In this document: piece by piece, positions 1 to 11,300 of the stretch | Numbering within the stretch: the stretch's first letter is position 1 | How the letters are laid out: the number at the start of each line of letters is the position of its first letter | Source of the DNA: Acidobacteria bacterium AB60 | GTDB taxonomy: Bacteria > Acidobacteriota > Terriglobia > Terriglobales > Acidobacteriaceae | Direction of reading: 5' to 3' | Assembly (NCBI GenBank): GCA_008682415.1 | Contig: VANK01000003.1 | Location: forward strand, 372,001 to 436,000 | DNA: 64,000 nt | Program-made: the position numbers and the translations under genes | The notes under the pieces: generated by a model | Told to the model about the DNA's origin: nothing | The model's input: the letters and a program-made list of their open reading frames with translations, nothing else | Database searches by the model: none

Positions 1-1
1 G

Positions 2-1507
2 AGCAGCTCGGATACCGGCGCGGCTTTCGGGCAGGACGACAGCGAGTTCAACATCTTCAATACGGACCGTCAGCTCGCTGCGTTGGAGACCGCGGCCCGG
101 ATGCTTGGCCAGGTGCCGGAGAAGAAATCGCTGATCTACTTTGCGGGGGGCCTGCGCCTCAACGGCATCGACAACCAGGCGCAGTTGCATGCCACTGTCG
201 ATGCCGCCATCAAGGCAGGAGTATCGTTCTGGCCGATCGACTCGCGCGGCCTCGTGGCGCAAGCGCCACTCGGCGATGCCACGCAAGGCTCACAGGGCAA
301 CGCCGGCATCTACACCGGTGCCGCGGCCAACGCGGTGACAGCCAATTTTCAGTTGTCGCAGGACACGCTTTATGCGCTGGCTGCCGACACGGGCGGCAAA
401 GCACTCTTCGACTCGAATGACCTCGATCACGGTATTGTGCAGGCGCAGAATGCCATCTCGGACTACTACGTAATTGGGTACTATACGACCAACACTGCTC
501 GCGACGGCAAGTTCCGGCGCGTGAGTATCGCCCTGGCTGGAGATGCCCAAGCGAAGCTGGAGTACCGCCAGGGATATTACGCCGACAAGGAATTCGCGAA
601 GTTTACGGCGGTCGACAAGGAACGCCAGCTTGAAGATGCGCTGATGCTCGACGACCCGATTACAGACCTCACGATCTCCATGGAGATCGACCACTTCCAG
701 CTCAATCGCGCCGAGTATTTCGTTCCCATTGTCGTGAAGATTCCGGGCCGCGAGCTTGCCCTGGCAAAGAAGGGTGGGGCAGAACATACGCTTATCGATT
801 TCGTCGGCGAGATCAAAGACGTGGTGGGCGGTATGACGGTGAGCAACGTGCGCGATCACGCAAATATCAAGCTGTCCGACGCGACAGCGGCAGAGCTGGC
901 GCATCGGCCCATCGAATACGACACGGGATTTACTCTTCTGCCTGGCAAGTACATGATCAAGTTCTTGGCCCGGGATGATGAGACGGGCCGTATCGGCACC
1001 TTCCAAACCACCTTCACCATTCCTAACCTGAACAAGGAGGAGAAGCGGGTGCCGATCAGTTCCGTAGTTCTCGCCAGCCAACGGGTCGAGCAACGGCAGG
1101 CCATCTACGACGCGGCCAAAGCAAAGGACCGCGCGAAGGATGACGCCGTGAATCCTCTGGTGCAGGACGGGAAGAAGCTGATTCCCAGCGTTACAGGCGT
1201 CTTCAGCGCCAATCGCACCCTGTATGTGTATCTGCAGGCGTACCGGCAGTCAGCGGCCGGCGCGAACCCGTCCACTCAGCCGCTGTTTGCGTATGTGAGT
1301 CTCTATTCCGCCGGCATCGAGGTCTTTGAGAGCGCGGCAATTGCGGTCGCGCCGAATGCTGCGTCGCGGCTCGGCATCGCCCCGCTGAGTTTTGATTTGG
1401 CGTTGAATCAAATTGCGGCGGGACAATACGACTGCCAAGTTACCGTGCTTGATCCAATGACACAGAAGGCTAACTTCTGGCGTGCCCCTATTGTCGTGTC
1501 GCAATAA
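2..1507 (+). CDS. VWFA-related domain protein (5' end outside window)
   Basis: The frame is open from base 2 and runs into the first in-frame TTG at 83, so the gene starts before the window and only its C-terminal part is here. The visible protein has the hallmarks of the acidobacterial VWFA-related family: an N-terminal segment reading FNIFNTDRQLAALE, a hydrophobic strand with KKSLIYFAGGL, the phrase AGVSFWPIDSRGLVA, then DTGGKALFDSNDL and a YYVIGYY strand followed by RRVSIAL and YRQGYYA. These proteins are usually secreted. They carry a von Willebrand A fold whose metal-site residues lie upstream of what is visible. The remaining ~300 residues are beta-rich without a family I can name. The function in Acidobacteriota is not known. 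The gene converges on the next gene, with a small hairpin between them. Confidence 0.85.
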   Translation, partial: SSSDTGAAFGQDDSEFNIFNTDRQLAALETAARMLGQVPEKKSLIYFAGGLRLNGIDNQAQLHATVDAAIKAGVSFWPIDSRGLVAQAPLGDATQGSQGNAGIYTGAAANAVTANFQLSQDTLYALAADTGGKALFDSNDLDHGIVQAQNAISDYYVIGYYTTNTARDGKFRRVSIALAGDAQAKLEYRQGYYADKEFAKFTAVDKERQLEDALMLDDPITDLTISMEIDHFQLNRAEYFVPIVVKIPGRELALAKKGGAEHTLIDFVGEIKDVVGGMTVSNVRDHANIKLSDATAAELAHRPIEYDTGFTLLPGKYMIKFLARDDETGRIGTFQTTFTIPNLNKEEKRVPISSVVLASQRVEQRQAIYDAAKAKDRAKDDAVNPLVQDGKKLIPSVTGVFSANRTLYVYLQAYRQSAAGANPSTQPLFAYVSLYSAGIEVFESAAIAVAPNAASRLGIAPLSFDLALNQIAAGQYDCQVTVLDPMTQKANFWRAPIVVSQ

Positions 1508-1531
1508 CAGGCGCGAAACGCTAGAAGAGCG

Positions 1532-1557
1532 GCTTACCTGGCGGCTTGCAGGTTAGC
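1532..1557. terminator. Imperfect hairpin between convergent genes
   Basis: Arms 1532-1540 (GCTTACCTG) and 1549-1557 (CAGGTTAGC) pair at 8 of 9 positions around an 8-base loop. It lies between the stops of two convergent genes, where a bidirectional terminator would be expected. There is no T-tract on either side, so the assignment is tentative. Confidence 0.35.
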
Positions 1558-1558
1558 T

Positions 1559-1951
1559 CTACGAAGTTAGGGATTCGGTCTTCGCCGGCTCAGGCTTCAC
1601 GGGCGCTGCTTTCCTGGGAGCGGCTTTCTTCGCAGGCGACTTGCTCAAACTGGACTTCGTGGCGGCCTGACCCTTTTGGGTCGCGGCCGCTTTCTTGGCC
1701 GACTTGGCCGGTGCGCCGTTGGTCGCGGCCTGCTTTGGCTTTCGGGCTGCGGCCCATCTTTTCCTCTGCGCGTCGGCAATGCGCTTGCGAGCCTCGGGAC
1801 TGAGGACGCGCTTGGTGGGGCGTTGCGGCTTCGCCGCGTTCCTGCCCCTCACCTTCGAACTTGGGCGGTCGCTATTGGAAAGGATGGCGCGCGCCTGCCG
1901 CAAAGCTTCAATTTCAGCGTCCAGAGCAGCAATAATGGATTGAGCGTCCAT
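1559..1951 (-). CDS. Small Lys/Ala-rich histone-H1-like protein
   Basis: About 130 residues. I chose the ATG at 1951 because a clean ribosome binding site (GAGGAGA, about 9 bases upstream) precedes it; the longer open frame upstream has no such signal and an unlikely composition. The N-terminus (MDAQSIIAALDAEIEALRQA) is a predicted amphipathic helix. A basic motif, SPEARKRIADAQRKRW, follows at about residues 53-68, and the last ~55 residues are almost only Lys, Ala, Pro, Ser and Thr with AKKAA-type repeats, as in bacterial histone-H1-like nucleoid proteins. DNA binding is inferred from composition. The gene is transcribed alone and convergent to the VWFA gene. Confidence 0.75.
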   Translation of the reverse strand: MDAQSIIAALDAEIEALRQARAILSNSDRPSSKVRGRNAAKPQRPTKRVLSPEARKRIADAQRKRWAAARKPKQAATNGAPAKSAKKAAATQKGQAATKSSLSKSPAKKAAPRKAAPVKPEPAKTESLTS

Positions 1952-2140
1952 GAAGTCGTGTCTCCTCTCATGGATTGTATCCTTGTTGGATCGCGTAACA
2001 GGAACTATTCTCCGCATCAAGAATGAATCGAGCGAGCGGAGTTGACTGGCGCGCACCTTTCTCCGGAAAACAGTCGGGACACGGCGAAAAAAGCTCGCCG
2101 ATGAGCGAATATGGTGAGGATGGCTGCATCTATCTGTTCT

Positions 2141-3574
2141 ATGGGAAGACTGCGTCTTATGGCGCATTGGTGCGGAATCCTGATTCTCGGCCTGGCATTC
2201 ACCCAGCCAGCCTCTTCCTATTCCCTGTTAACTCATGAACAGATGATCGATCTCACTTGGGATGACGCGATCGTTCCTCTCCTTCTGAGCCATTTTCCCA
2301 ATGCCACGCGGGATCAACTTGAGCAGGCGCGGGCCTATGCATACGGCGGAAGTGTCATCCAGGACATTGGTTACTACCCTTTCGGGGAAGCGTCTTTTTC
2401 TAACTTGACGCATTACGTGCGCAGCGGTGATTTCGTAGTGAATCTCTTTCGCGATGCTCAAGACCTCAATGAGTTGGCATTCGCGGTGGGGGCTCTGTCC
2501 CATTACATCGGTGACTCCATCGGGCATCCTCTTGCCACCAACGTTGCCGTGCCCATTGAGTTTCCCAAACTGCGCATGAGGTTCGGACGTTACGTCGATT
2601 ACGCCGAGGGCAAGCACCAGCACGTGCAGGTGGAGTTTGCGTTCGATGTGGATGAAGATGCGCACCACCGGACCGCGCCGATCAAGTATCTACGTCATAT
2701 CGGGCTGCAGATCTCGATGCGCCAGCTTTCCTCAGCCTACTATCAGACGTATGGCATCTCCGCAAATTTTTCAGGAAGCCGCGGACGGCGCGTGAATGAA
2801 AAGGCCTACCGCTTTGCGGTGCGTTCCTTCATCCCTGCTATCGCGGACGCGCTGGTGCTGATTCATCATAACCATGAGCCGGCGGAGATTGATACGCCGG
2901 AGGCGCGCGCGCTACGCAGCGAGATCGCGGCCATGGCCTCCGCCAATAACTGGGCACGGTATCAGAGCAAGCCGGGTATTCGCCTGTGGCTGCTGGCCGG
3001 CATCATCAGGATCATGCCCAAGATCGGACCGCTCAAGCTGGCCGCGGTCAAGGGGCCCACGTCGCAGGCGGAAGCTGATTATCAGCACAGCCTGGCACTT
3101 TCCACTGCCGCAATGCGTCGAATGTTGTGGCGATTCACGCCGCCGGATAAGCGCCGACCGCCTCCGCATCTCCCGGGGCGGGAGGGTCAAGTCGAACAGC
3201 CATCGAGTGAACTGTCCCGCAGTGGTCGCGCTCGAGAAGTGAGTCAAATGCGGATGGACCCGCGCCACCCGCTGCCGAATCGCGACCTGGACACAGGAAA
3301 CGAGGTGCATCCCGGAAGTTATCCGCTCACTGACGAGACCTATGCGGATCTGCTGCGCATGCTCGCATCGCAGCCCAACCTCACCATTCCGCCAGGAATT
3401 AAAGAAGATATCCAGGCCTACTATGCGAATCCCGAAGCGCCGAACACCACCAAGAAGAATCCGCAGCGCTGGAGCCAGGTACAGAAGGATCTGGTGACGC
3501 TTAGTGCTATGCCTACCAGTCCCATACCGCAGGAGATTCCCACCTACGAAGCCGGCACCGACGAGAGTCAATAG
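2141..3574 (+). CDS. Secreted zinc-dependent phospholipase C-like protein
   Basis: The mature part begins with SLLTHEQMIDLTWDDAI and contains GALSHYIGDSIGHPLA and EGKHQHVQVEFAFD, the His/Asp-rich pattern of the zinc-dependent phospholipase C fold (PF00882 family); these residues would bind the catalytic zinc. The N-terminus is a signal peptide (hydrophobic ILILGLAF, then a small-residue cleavage region near PASS), so the protein is exported. Start choice is uncertain: in-frame ATGs lie at 2111, 2120, 2141 and 2159. I prefer 2141 because it gives two arginines before the hydrophobic core, but no start has a strong ribosome binding site. The C-terminal ~200 residues are Pro/Arg-rich with no domain I recognise. 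Substrate is unknown; many family members are not proven phospholipases. Confidence 0.75.
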   Translation: MGRLRLMAHWCGILILGLAFTQPASSYSLLTHEQMIDLTWDDAIVPLLLSHFPNATRDQLEQARAYAYGGSVIQDIGYYPFGEASFSNLTHYVRSGDFVVNLFRDAQDLNELAFAVGALSHYIGDSIGHPLATNVAVPIEFPKLRMRFGRYVDYAEGKHQHVQVEFAFDVDEDAHHRTAPIKYLRHIGLQISMRQLSSAYYQTYGISANFSGSRGRRVNEKAYRFAVRSFIPAIADALVLIHHNHEPAEIDTPEARALRSEIAAMASANNWARYQSKPGIRLWLLAGIIRIMPKIGPLKLAAVKGPTSQAEADYQHSLALSTAAMRRMLWRFTPPDKRRPPPHLPGREGQVEQPSSELSRSGRAREVSQMRMDPRHPLPNRDLDTGNEVHPGSYPLTDETYADLLRMLASQPNLTIPPGIKEDIQAYYANPEAPNTTKKNPQRWSQVQKDLVTLSAMPTSPIPQEIPTYEAGTDESQ

Positions 3575-3589
3575 CCTGGAGGCGCCGCT

Positions 3590-5185
3590 CTAGCTCACCT
3601 GAGCGGTCGCCGGCTGAGTTGACAGTTCCTGCTCCGCACGTGTTGCCTCGTTGATTGCCGGGGTCGCGGCTCCGGTCACAGGCAAAAACACGCGGAAGCA
3701 CGTGGCGCAGGCCTTTGCGGTGCGGACACTCCGGCAGGAAAGCGAACCATCATATTTCTGCACGATCCCCTTGCTGATCCACAAGCCGAGGCCCGTGCCC
3801 TTGGTCGACTTAGTCGAGAAGAAAGGCTGGAACAGACGTTTCCTGTCTTCCGGATTAATCCCCACACCGCTGTCGAGGATGGAGATGACCGTGCCTCGCC
3901 GCTGGCTTGACCAATCTGTGGCTTCGCGCACTGAAATTCCCAGGGTTCCTCCACTGGGCATCGCCTGCACGGCATTTCCTATCAGGTTGAGAAACACCTG
4001 GCGCAATTCCACTGGGAAGCCCTGCACAACGGGAGATGTCAAGTACCGCTTTCGCAGCTGGATGCGCGCATTGCTCAACGCGCGGCCCTGCAACTCAAGC
4101 ACATCGTCGAGCAGCTCGCTGATGTTGACTGCGATGGGCTGCTTCGATTCGCGATAGAAGCTGAGCGTCTGCCGCGTGATATGCGAGACCCGCTGCAACT
4201 CCTGCTCCGCCATGTCGGCAAAATGCCGTGCGGTATCGTCGAGGGACGGATGATTGCGAACCAGGTAGAGGGTGTTCGTGATGGCGGCCAGAGGGTTATT
4301 GATTTCGTGGGCAATGATGCCGGCGACCCTGCCCATGGCTGCCAGCTTCTCCGTCTCGCGGAGCGCATCTTCGGCCTGCAGCTGGGCGGTAATGTCGCGG
4401 CCCACCTCAAGAATCGCGTTGCCCTCGTGGTTCATCGTTTTGCGGGTGGCCACCACGATTTCGGCTCCCGATCGCGTCTTCTGCACCAGGTTCCCCTGCC
4501 AGGTCTTCTGGTCCCGCAGGGTGGCTTCAATCTCTTGGCGGTCCACCGGGAACACGGTCTGCAGAAGGGCATGCATGTCCTGGCCCAGCATCTCTTCCCG
4601 CGTCCAGCCAAAGAGGGCCTCGGCGCCCGCATTCCAGAACTCCGCCGCGCCATTCAGGTCGCGAACGATGATAGCTTCGGTCGCCAGATCCAGCAGCTCC
4701 GCGCGGGTCCGATACTGCTCTTCGCGCTGCCGCAACTCTTCGGTCCTCTCCGCAACCAGCCGTTCCAGATTGTTGTTCAAGCGTTCCAACTGCCGCGTCT
4801 TGCGGTGCAGATCGACGAACACACTGATCTTGGCGCGCAGGACTTCGGGGACGACCGGCACGGAAATATAGTCGACAGCGCCCGAGCGATAGCCCTGGAT
4901 CTTGTCCGAGTCCGTCAAATGGACGCCCGAGATGAAGATGATTGCGGTCTTCTGGAATCGGGGGTGCTGCCGGATCACATCGGCCAGTTCGAAACCGTCC
5001 AAATCGGGCATGCTTACATCCATGAGCACGACCGCAATATCCGTCTTAAGCAGAATATTGAGAGCCTCAGTGGCTGTTGTTGCCTTGATGAGGTTCTCGC
5101 CCAGTTCGGCAAGAATCACCTCATAGCTCAGCAACTTGGCTGGCTGGTCGTCAACCATGAGTATGTTGACTCGATCTTCAGGCAT
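3590..5185 (-). CDS. REC-PAS-histidine kinase
   Basis: A 531-residue soluble signalling protein. Domains in order: receiver (residues ~5-125, phospho-acceptor Asp56 in VVLMDVSMPDLDGF), a coiled coil (~130-165), a PAS domain (~165-280, with FWNAGAEALFGWTREEMLG), a HisKA dimerisation helix with His293 (IAHEINNPLAA), and an HATPase_c domain (NLIGNAVQAMPSGG as N box, DSGVGI as G1, GTGLGLWISKGIV as G2). No membrane segment is seen. The ATG at 5185 is preferred over the upstream ATG at 5221 because AGAGGGA lies 8 bases before it. The receiver ends DYISVPVVPE, with Val where most receivers have the conserved switch Lys. It lies 161 bp downstream of the giant hybrid kinase on the same strand, so the two probably share a phosphorelay and perhaps a transcript. 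Confidence 0.88.
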   Translation of the reverse strand: MPEDRVNILMVDDQPAKLLSYEVILAELGENLIKATTATEALNILLKTDIAVVLMDVSMPDLDGFELADVIRQHPRFQKTAIIFISGVHLTDSDKIQGYRSGAVDYISVPVVPEVLRAKISVFVDLHRKTRQLERLNNNLERLVAERTEELRQREEQYRTRAELLDLATEAIIVRDLNGAAEFWNAGAEALFGWTREEMLGQDMHALLQTVFPVDRQEIEATLRDQKTWQGNLVQKTRSGAEIVVATRKTMNHEGNAILEVGRDITAQLQAEDALRETEKLAAMGRVAGIIAHEINNPLAAITNTLYLVRNHPSLDDTARHFADMAEQELQRVSHITRQTLSFYRESKQPIAVNISELLDDVLELQGRALSNARIQLRKRYLTSPVVQGFPVELRQVFLNLIGNAVQAMPSGGTLGISVREATDWSSQRRGTVISILDSGVGINPEDRKRLFQPFFSTKSTKGTGLGLWISKGIVQKYDGSLSCRSVRTAKACATCFRVFLPVTGAATPAINEATRAEQELSTQPATAQVS

Positions 5186-5346
5186 CTCCCAGGTCCCTCT
5201 CGTCTGATTCACGTGCTCCATCTATTCAACTAAATATTGCAGATCAAGGAAAGCCCAAGAGCGGCCGAAGTTTCGGAATACCGATCTCGGTTTGGATGCG
5301 CCGCGTGGGGCCAGCGCATCCTTCCCCGTTTGCTTCAATCAACAGG

Positions 5347-8300
5347 CTACCGGTGCAGCCACATCCTGAGCGCCGACAGCAGTTGCTCGGTATTCACGGG
5401 CTTCGCCAGGTATTCCGAGGCGCCGGCTTCAAGGCACTTCTCCCGATCTCCTTTCATTGCTTTTGCGGTGAGCGCGATGATCGGCAGCCGCCGCAGGGAC
5501 GGGTTTTGACGGATTACCTGCATGGTCTCGTAGCCATCCATCTCCGGCATCATGATATCCATCAGAACGATGGCCAGGTCAGGGGTTGACTCGATGGTGG
5601 CAATGGCCTCGCGGCCCGTGCCTGCGGAGAGCACCGTCATGCCGCGGCGCTCCAGGACGCTGGAGAGAGCGAAGATGTTGCGGACGTCGTCGTCGACCAC
5701 CAGCACTTTCCTTCCTGCCAAGGCATCGTCCGAGCTGTGCAAACGTTCCAGCATCTCCTGCTTCGCGCGGGGCAGGTCTGCCACCACGCGATGCAGGAAG
5801 AGCGCTGTCTCGTCGAGCAGGCGTTCCGGCGATTCCACGTCCTTCACCACCACGCTGCGCGCCAGGGAGTGCAGCTGCGTGTCTTCTTCGGCGGTCAGAT
5901 CGCGTCCCGTGAACACCACTACGGGCAGGTCCTGTAGCTCCGGCGTGTCGCGCATCTTTTCCAGCACTTCAAAGCCGGTCATGTCGGGGAGTCTCAGGTC
6001 GAGAACGGCGCAATCGTAACCGCCCGCGGCCAGAGCTTCCAAGGCCGACGCGCCGGTGTCCACCGTGTCGATATCGATGTCCTTGTGGCCCAGAAGCTCA
6101 CGGATGCTGAGCTGCTCCGCAGGATTATCTTCGACCACCAACAGCCGCTTGCGACGCGGTTGCGAGTAATCCCAGATGCGGGTCAGCGCCGCATCCAGGT
6201 CCTCGGTCGTCGTCGGCTTGGTTACGAAGCTGAACGCTCCGCGTGACAAGCCGTGGTGACGATCCTCGTCGAGCGTGAGCATCTGCACCGGAATGTGCCG
6301 GGTCCGCGGATCCTGCTTCAGATGATTCAGAATCGTCCAGCCCAGCATGTCGGGCAAGAAAACATCCAACGATATCGCCGTCGGGCAATACTCACGGGCC
6401 AGGGACAGGGCTTCGGCGCCGGTCATCGCGCAGAGCACCTTGAATCCCTTATCGCGCGAGAGATCGCACAACACGCGCGCATAGTGGGGATCGTCTTCAA
6501 TGATGAGCAGAACCGCATCGCCTTCCTGCAGGTTCTTGCGATCATCCTCGATCCGCGACTCCTGTTCCGCAGCCGCGACGTTGGTCAGGAAGACCGGCAT
6601 CTGCTGCTGCTGTGCGCCCGAGCGCTCTGTCTTCACGACTGTTGGAGCCGCGGGACCGACGTAGGTCTGCGGCAGGTAAAGGGTGAAGGTGCTGCCCTGT
6701 CCTGGAATTGACTTCAGCTGGATTTCGCCACCAAGCAGGCTGGCAAGTTCGCGGCTGATGGCCAGTCCCAGTCCGGTTCCGCCGTACTTGCGGCTCGTGC
6801 CGGCGTCTGCCTGCTGGAAGGCCTCAAAGATGATGCGCTGTTTCTCCGGGGGAATGCCGATACCTGTATCCGAAACCTGGAACGCGATCACCGAACCCGC
6901 GCCTGAGAGAATCGGATGGTCCTGGCTCCAGCCCGCCGTGACCGGTGAGATGTTCAACCGCACGCTGCCTTGCTCGGTGAACTTAAAGGCGTTCGACAGC
7001 AGGTTCTTCAAAACTTGCTGCAGGCGCTTGGAGTCTGTGACGAGCGAACGGCCTAGCCGCGGATCGCCCGATACCTCGAAGGCGAGCTTGCGGTTTTCCG
7101 CTTCGTGACGGAAGGGCCGAGCCACCGTCTCCAGCAAGGAGCCGAAGAAGATTTCTTCTGCTTCTACGGACACCGTGCCGGACTCGATCTTGGAGAGGTC
7201 CAGAATGTCGGAGATCAGATTCAGAAGATCGGTGCCGGCGCCGTGGATGGTGCGCGCAAACTCGACCTGCTTTGGCGAGAGGCTGCCATCTGGATTCTCC
7301 GCCAGCTGCTGGCCCAGCACCAGGATGGAGTTGAGCGGCGTACGCAGCTCGTGCGACATGTTGGCCAGGAACTCCGACTTGTACTTCGAGGTGAGAGCCA
7401 ATTCGCGAGCCTTTTCTTCCAGCGCGCGGCGGGCCTGTTCGATCTCCTGGTTTTTGCGCTCCACTTCGTAGTTCTGTTCGGCCAGCTGCTGTGCCTTCTG
7501 TGCCAGCTGCTCGTTGGTCTGTTGCAGTTCCTTCTGTTGCGTCTGCAGTTCGGCTGCCAGCTGCTGCGACTGCTTCAGAAGGCCTTCCGTCTGCATGGTG
7601 GCTTCAATTGAGTTGAGCACGATGCCGATGGACGAAGTCAGCTGCTCGAGGAAGGCGAGGTGCGACGGCGTGAACGCGCTGAGGCTGGCCAGCTCGATGA
7701 CCGCCTTGACGCGGTCTTCGAACAGCACCGGCAGCACGATCACGTTTTTGGGAACCGCCTGGAAGAGGCCGCTGCGGATGGGTGCGGTTTTCTTGGGCAG
7801 GTCGGTAATCAGCATGCGACGTTTCTCGGCCGCGCACTGTCCCACGAGCCCTTCGCCAATGCGAATCTCCCGGAGGTGACCCTCGGCCGTGTCCGCGAAG
7901 GTTGACAGCAGCACCAGCGTCCCTTCCGGCTGTACCGAATCCGATTCCATCTGATAGATGACGCCTTGCTGCGCATTCACCAGGGGAGCCAGCTCCGACA
8001 GAAGCATCCGTCCTACCGTCGCCAGATCGCGCTGGCCCTGCAGCATGCCCGTGAACCGCGCCAGGTTCGTCTTCAGCCAGTCCTGCTCGGTGTTACGGTC
8101 CGTGGTCAAACGAAGGTTGTCAATCATCGTATTGATGTTGTCCTTCAGTTCGGCCACCTCGCCGCGGGCCTCCACCTGGATCGACCGCGTCAGGTCGCCC
8201 TTGGTCACGGCCGTCGCTACCTCAGCGATGGCGCGCACCTGGTTGGTGAGGTTATCCGCCAGCAGGTTCACGTTACCGGTCAAGTCCTTCCACGTACCGG

Positions 8301-11300
8301 CGGCGCCAGGCACGTTCGCCTGCCCGCCGAGGCGCCCTTCCACGCCCACTTCGCGGGCCACCGTCGTGACCTGGTCGGCAAACGTCGCCAGCGTATCCGT
8401 CATGTTATTGATGGTCTCGGCCAGCGCAGCGACCTCACCCTTGGCGTTCACGGTGAGCTTCTGGTTGAGAGCGCCGTTGGCGACAGCTGTCACCACCTTC
8501 ACAATTCCGCGCACCTGCTCGGTGAGGTTGGCTGCCATGACGTTGACGTTATCGGTGAGATCCTTCCAGGTGCCGGCGACACCGGGCACCTGCGCTTGAC
8601 CGCCGAGCTTGCCGTCGGTTCCCACCTCGCGGGCCACGCGCGTCACTTCGGCGGCGAATGCGTTCAGCTGGTCCACCATCGTGTTAATGGTGTCTTTCAG
8701 CTCCAGGATTTCGCCCTTCACGTCCACTGTGATTTTGCGGGAGAGGTCGCCTCTGGCCACGGCAGTGGTGACTTCGGCAATGTTTCTCACCTGGGCCGTG
8801 AGGTTGCCGGCCATGGCATTCACTGAGTCCGTGAGATCCTTCCACGTACCCGCCACGCCCGGGACGTTGGCCTGACCGCCGAGCCTTCCTTCCGAACCCA
8901 CTTCGCGAGCTACGCGCGTTACTTCGGCCGCGAACGACCGCAGCTGCTCGACCATGGTATTCAGTGTTTCTTTGAGCTGCAGAATCTCACCGCGCACGTC
9001 CACGGTAATCTTGCGGCTCAAGTCGCCGTTGGCGATCGCTGTGGCCACCTCGGCGATATTTCTCACCTGTGCCGTCAGGTTGCCGGCCATGAAGTTTACG
9101 GAGTCCGTGAGATCCTTCCACGTACCCGCGACGCCCGGCACCTGTGCCTGACCGCCGAGCTTGCCGTCGGTTCCCACCTCGCGGGCCACGCGCGTCACTT
9201 CGCCGGCAAATGCATTGAGCTGGTCCACCATGGTGTTGATGGTGTTCTTGAGCTCGAGAATTTCGCCCTTCACGTCCACCGTGATTTTGCGGGAGAGGTC
9301 GCCTCTGGCCACGGCCGTGGTGACCTCGGCGATATTTCTCACCTGGGCCGTCAGGTTGCCGGCCATGGAGTTCACCGAGTCCGTGAGATCCTTCCACGTT
9401 CCGGCCACGCCTGGCACGTTGGCCTGACCGCCGAGACGTCCTTCGGTGCCCACCTCGCGAGCCACGCGCGTCACTTCGCCGGCGAACCGGTTCAGCTGGT
9501 CCACCATCGTGTTGATGGTTTCCTTCAGCAGCAGGATCTCGCCCGAGACATTGACCGTGATCTTCTTGGACAAGTCGCCGGTCGCAATGGCCGTTGACAC
9601 TTCGGCAATGTTTCTCACCTGGCCCGTCAGGTTCGAGGCCATGGAGTTCACCGAGTCTGTCAAATCCTTCCATGTTCCAGCCACGCCCGGCACCAGCGCC
9701 TGGCCGCCCAGCTTGCCGTCGGTACCCACTTCGCGGGCCACGCGTGTGACTTCGCCGGCGAAGGCGTTCAGCTGGTCCACCATCGTGTTCAGCGTATCTT
9801 TGAGTTCCAGGATTTCGCCCTTGACGTCGACGGTAATCTTGCGGCTCAGGTCGCCTCGGGCTACTGCGGTTGCCACCTCGGCGATGTTTCTCACCTGGCC
9901 CGTCAGGTTCGACGCCATGAAGTTCACATTATCCGTGAGATCCTTCCACGTACCCGCGACGCCCGGCACCTGTGCCTGACCGCCGAGCTTGCCGTCCGTA
10001 CCCACTTCGCGGGCCACGCGCGTCACTTCGCCGGCAAATGCGTTTAGCTGGTCCACCATGGTGTTGATGGTGTTCTTGAGCTCGAGAATTTCGCCCTTCA
10101 CGTCCACCGTGATTTTGCGGGAGAGGTCGCCTCTTGCCACGGCCGTCGTGACCTCGGCGATATTTCTCACCTGGGCCGTCAGGTTGCCGGCCATGGAGTT
10201 CACCGAGTCCGTGAGATCCTTCCACGTTCCGGCCACGCCTGGGACGTTGGCCTGACCGCCGAGACGTCCTTCGGTGCCCACCTCGCGAGCCACGCGCGTC
10301 ACTTCGCCGGCGAACCGGTTCAGCTGGTCCACCATGGTATTCAGGGTTTCTTTCAGCTGCAGGATCTCGCCGCGCACGTCCACGGTAATCTTACGGCTCA
10401 AATCGCCGTTCGCAATCGCGGTCGCCACTTCCGCAATGTTGCGCACCTGGCCGGTAAGGTTGCCGGCCATGAAGTTCACGTTATCTGTGAGATCCTTCCA
10501 CGTACCGGCGACACCCGGCACGTTGGCCTGTCCGCCTAGTTTGCCTTCCGTCCCCACTTCGCGAGCCACGCGCGTCACTTCTCCGGCGAACGCGTTCAGC
10601 TGGTCCACCATCGTGTTAATGGTGTCTTTCAGCTCCAGAATTTCACCCTTCACGTCGACGGTGATCTTGCGGCTCAGATCGCCTCTGGCCACGGCCGTTG
10701 TCACCTCGGCGATATTTCTCACCTGGGCGGTCAGGTTGCCGGCCATGGCATTCACCGAGTCCGTAAGATCCTTCCAGGTCCCGGCCACGCCCGGCACGAC
10801 GGCTTGGCCGCCGAGCTTGCCGTCGGTACCCACCTCGCGGGCCACGCGCGTTACCTCTGAGGCAAACGACCGCAGCTGGTCCACCATGGTGTTGATGGCT
10901 TCTTTCAGCTGCAGAATCTCGCCTCTCACGTCCACTGTGATCTTGCGCGAAAGGTCGCCGCTGGCCACGGCGGTCGCCACCTCGGCAATGTTTCTCACCT
11001 GGCCCGTCAGGTTTGAGGCCATCGAGTTTACTGAGTCTGTGAGATCTTTCCAGGTTCCGGCCACGCCCGGTACGAGCGCCTGGCCGCCCAGCTTGCCGTC
11101 GGTTCCCACCTCTCGGGCCACGCGGGTCACCTCAGAGGTGAAGATTCCCAACTGCTGGATCATCGTATTCACGATGTTTGCCGAGCGCAGGAACTCGCCC
11201 TCCAGGGGGCGTCCATCCACGTCCAGTCGCACTGTCTGCGTCAAATTGCCCTGAGCCACGGCAGCAATCGCGCGCGTCACCTCGGTTGTGGGACGCAGCA

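Noticed and set aside
8107..11142. CRISPR-like periodic repeats
   Set aside because: The period is 276 bp with no unique spacers, in frame throughout, and translates as HAMP units.
8609..11254. Several long plus-strand open frames with repeated Ser/Arg/Pro-rich proteins across the HAMP array
   Set aside because: They are antisense shadows of the 276-bp repeats; they recur at multiples of 276 bp and have no binding sites or family resemblance.
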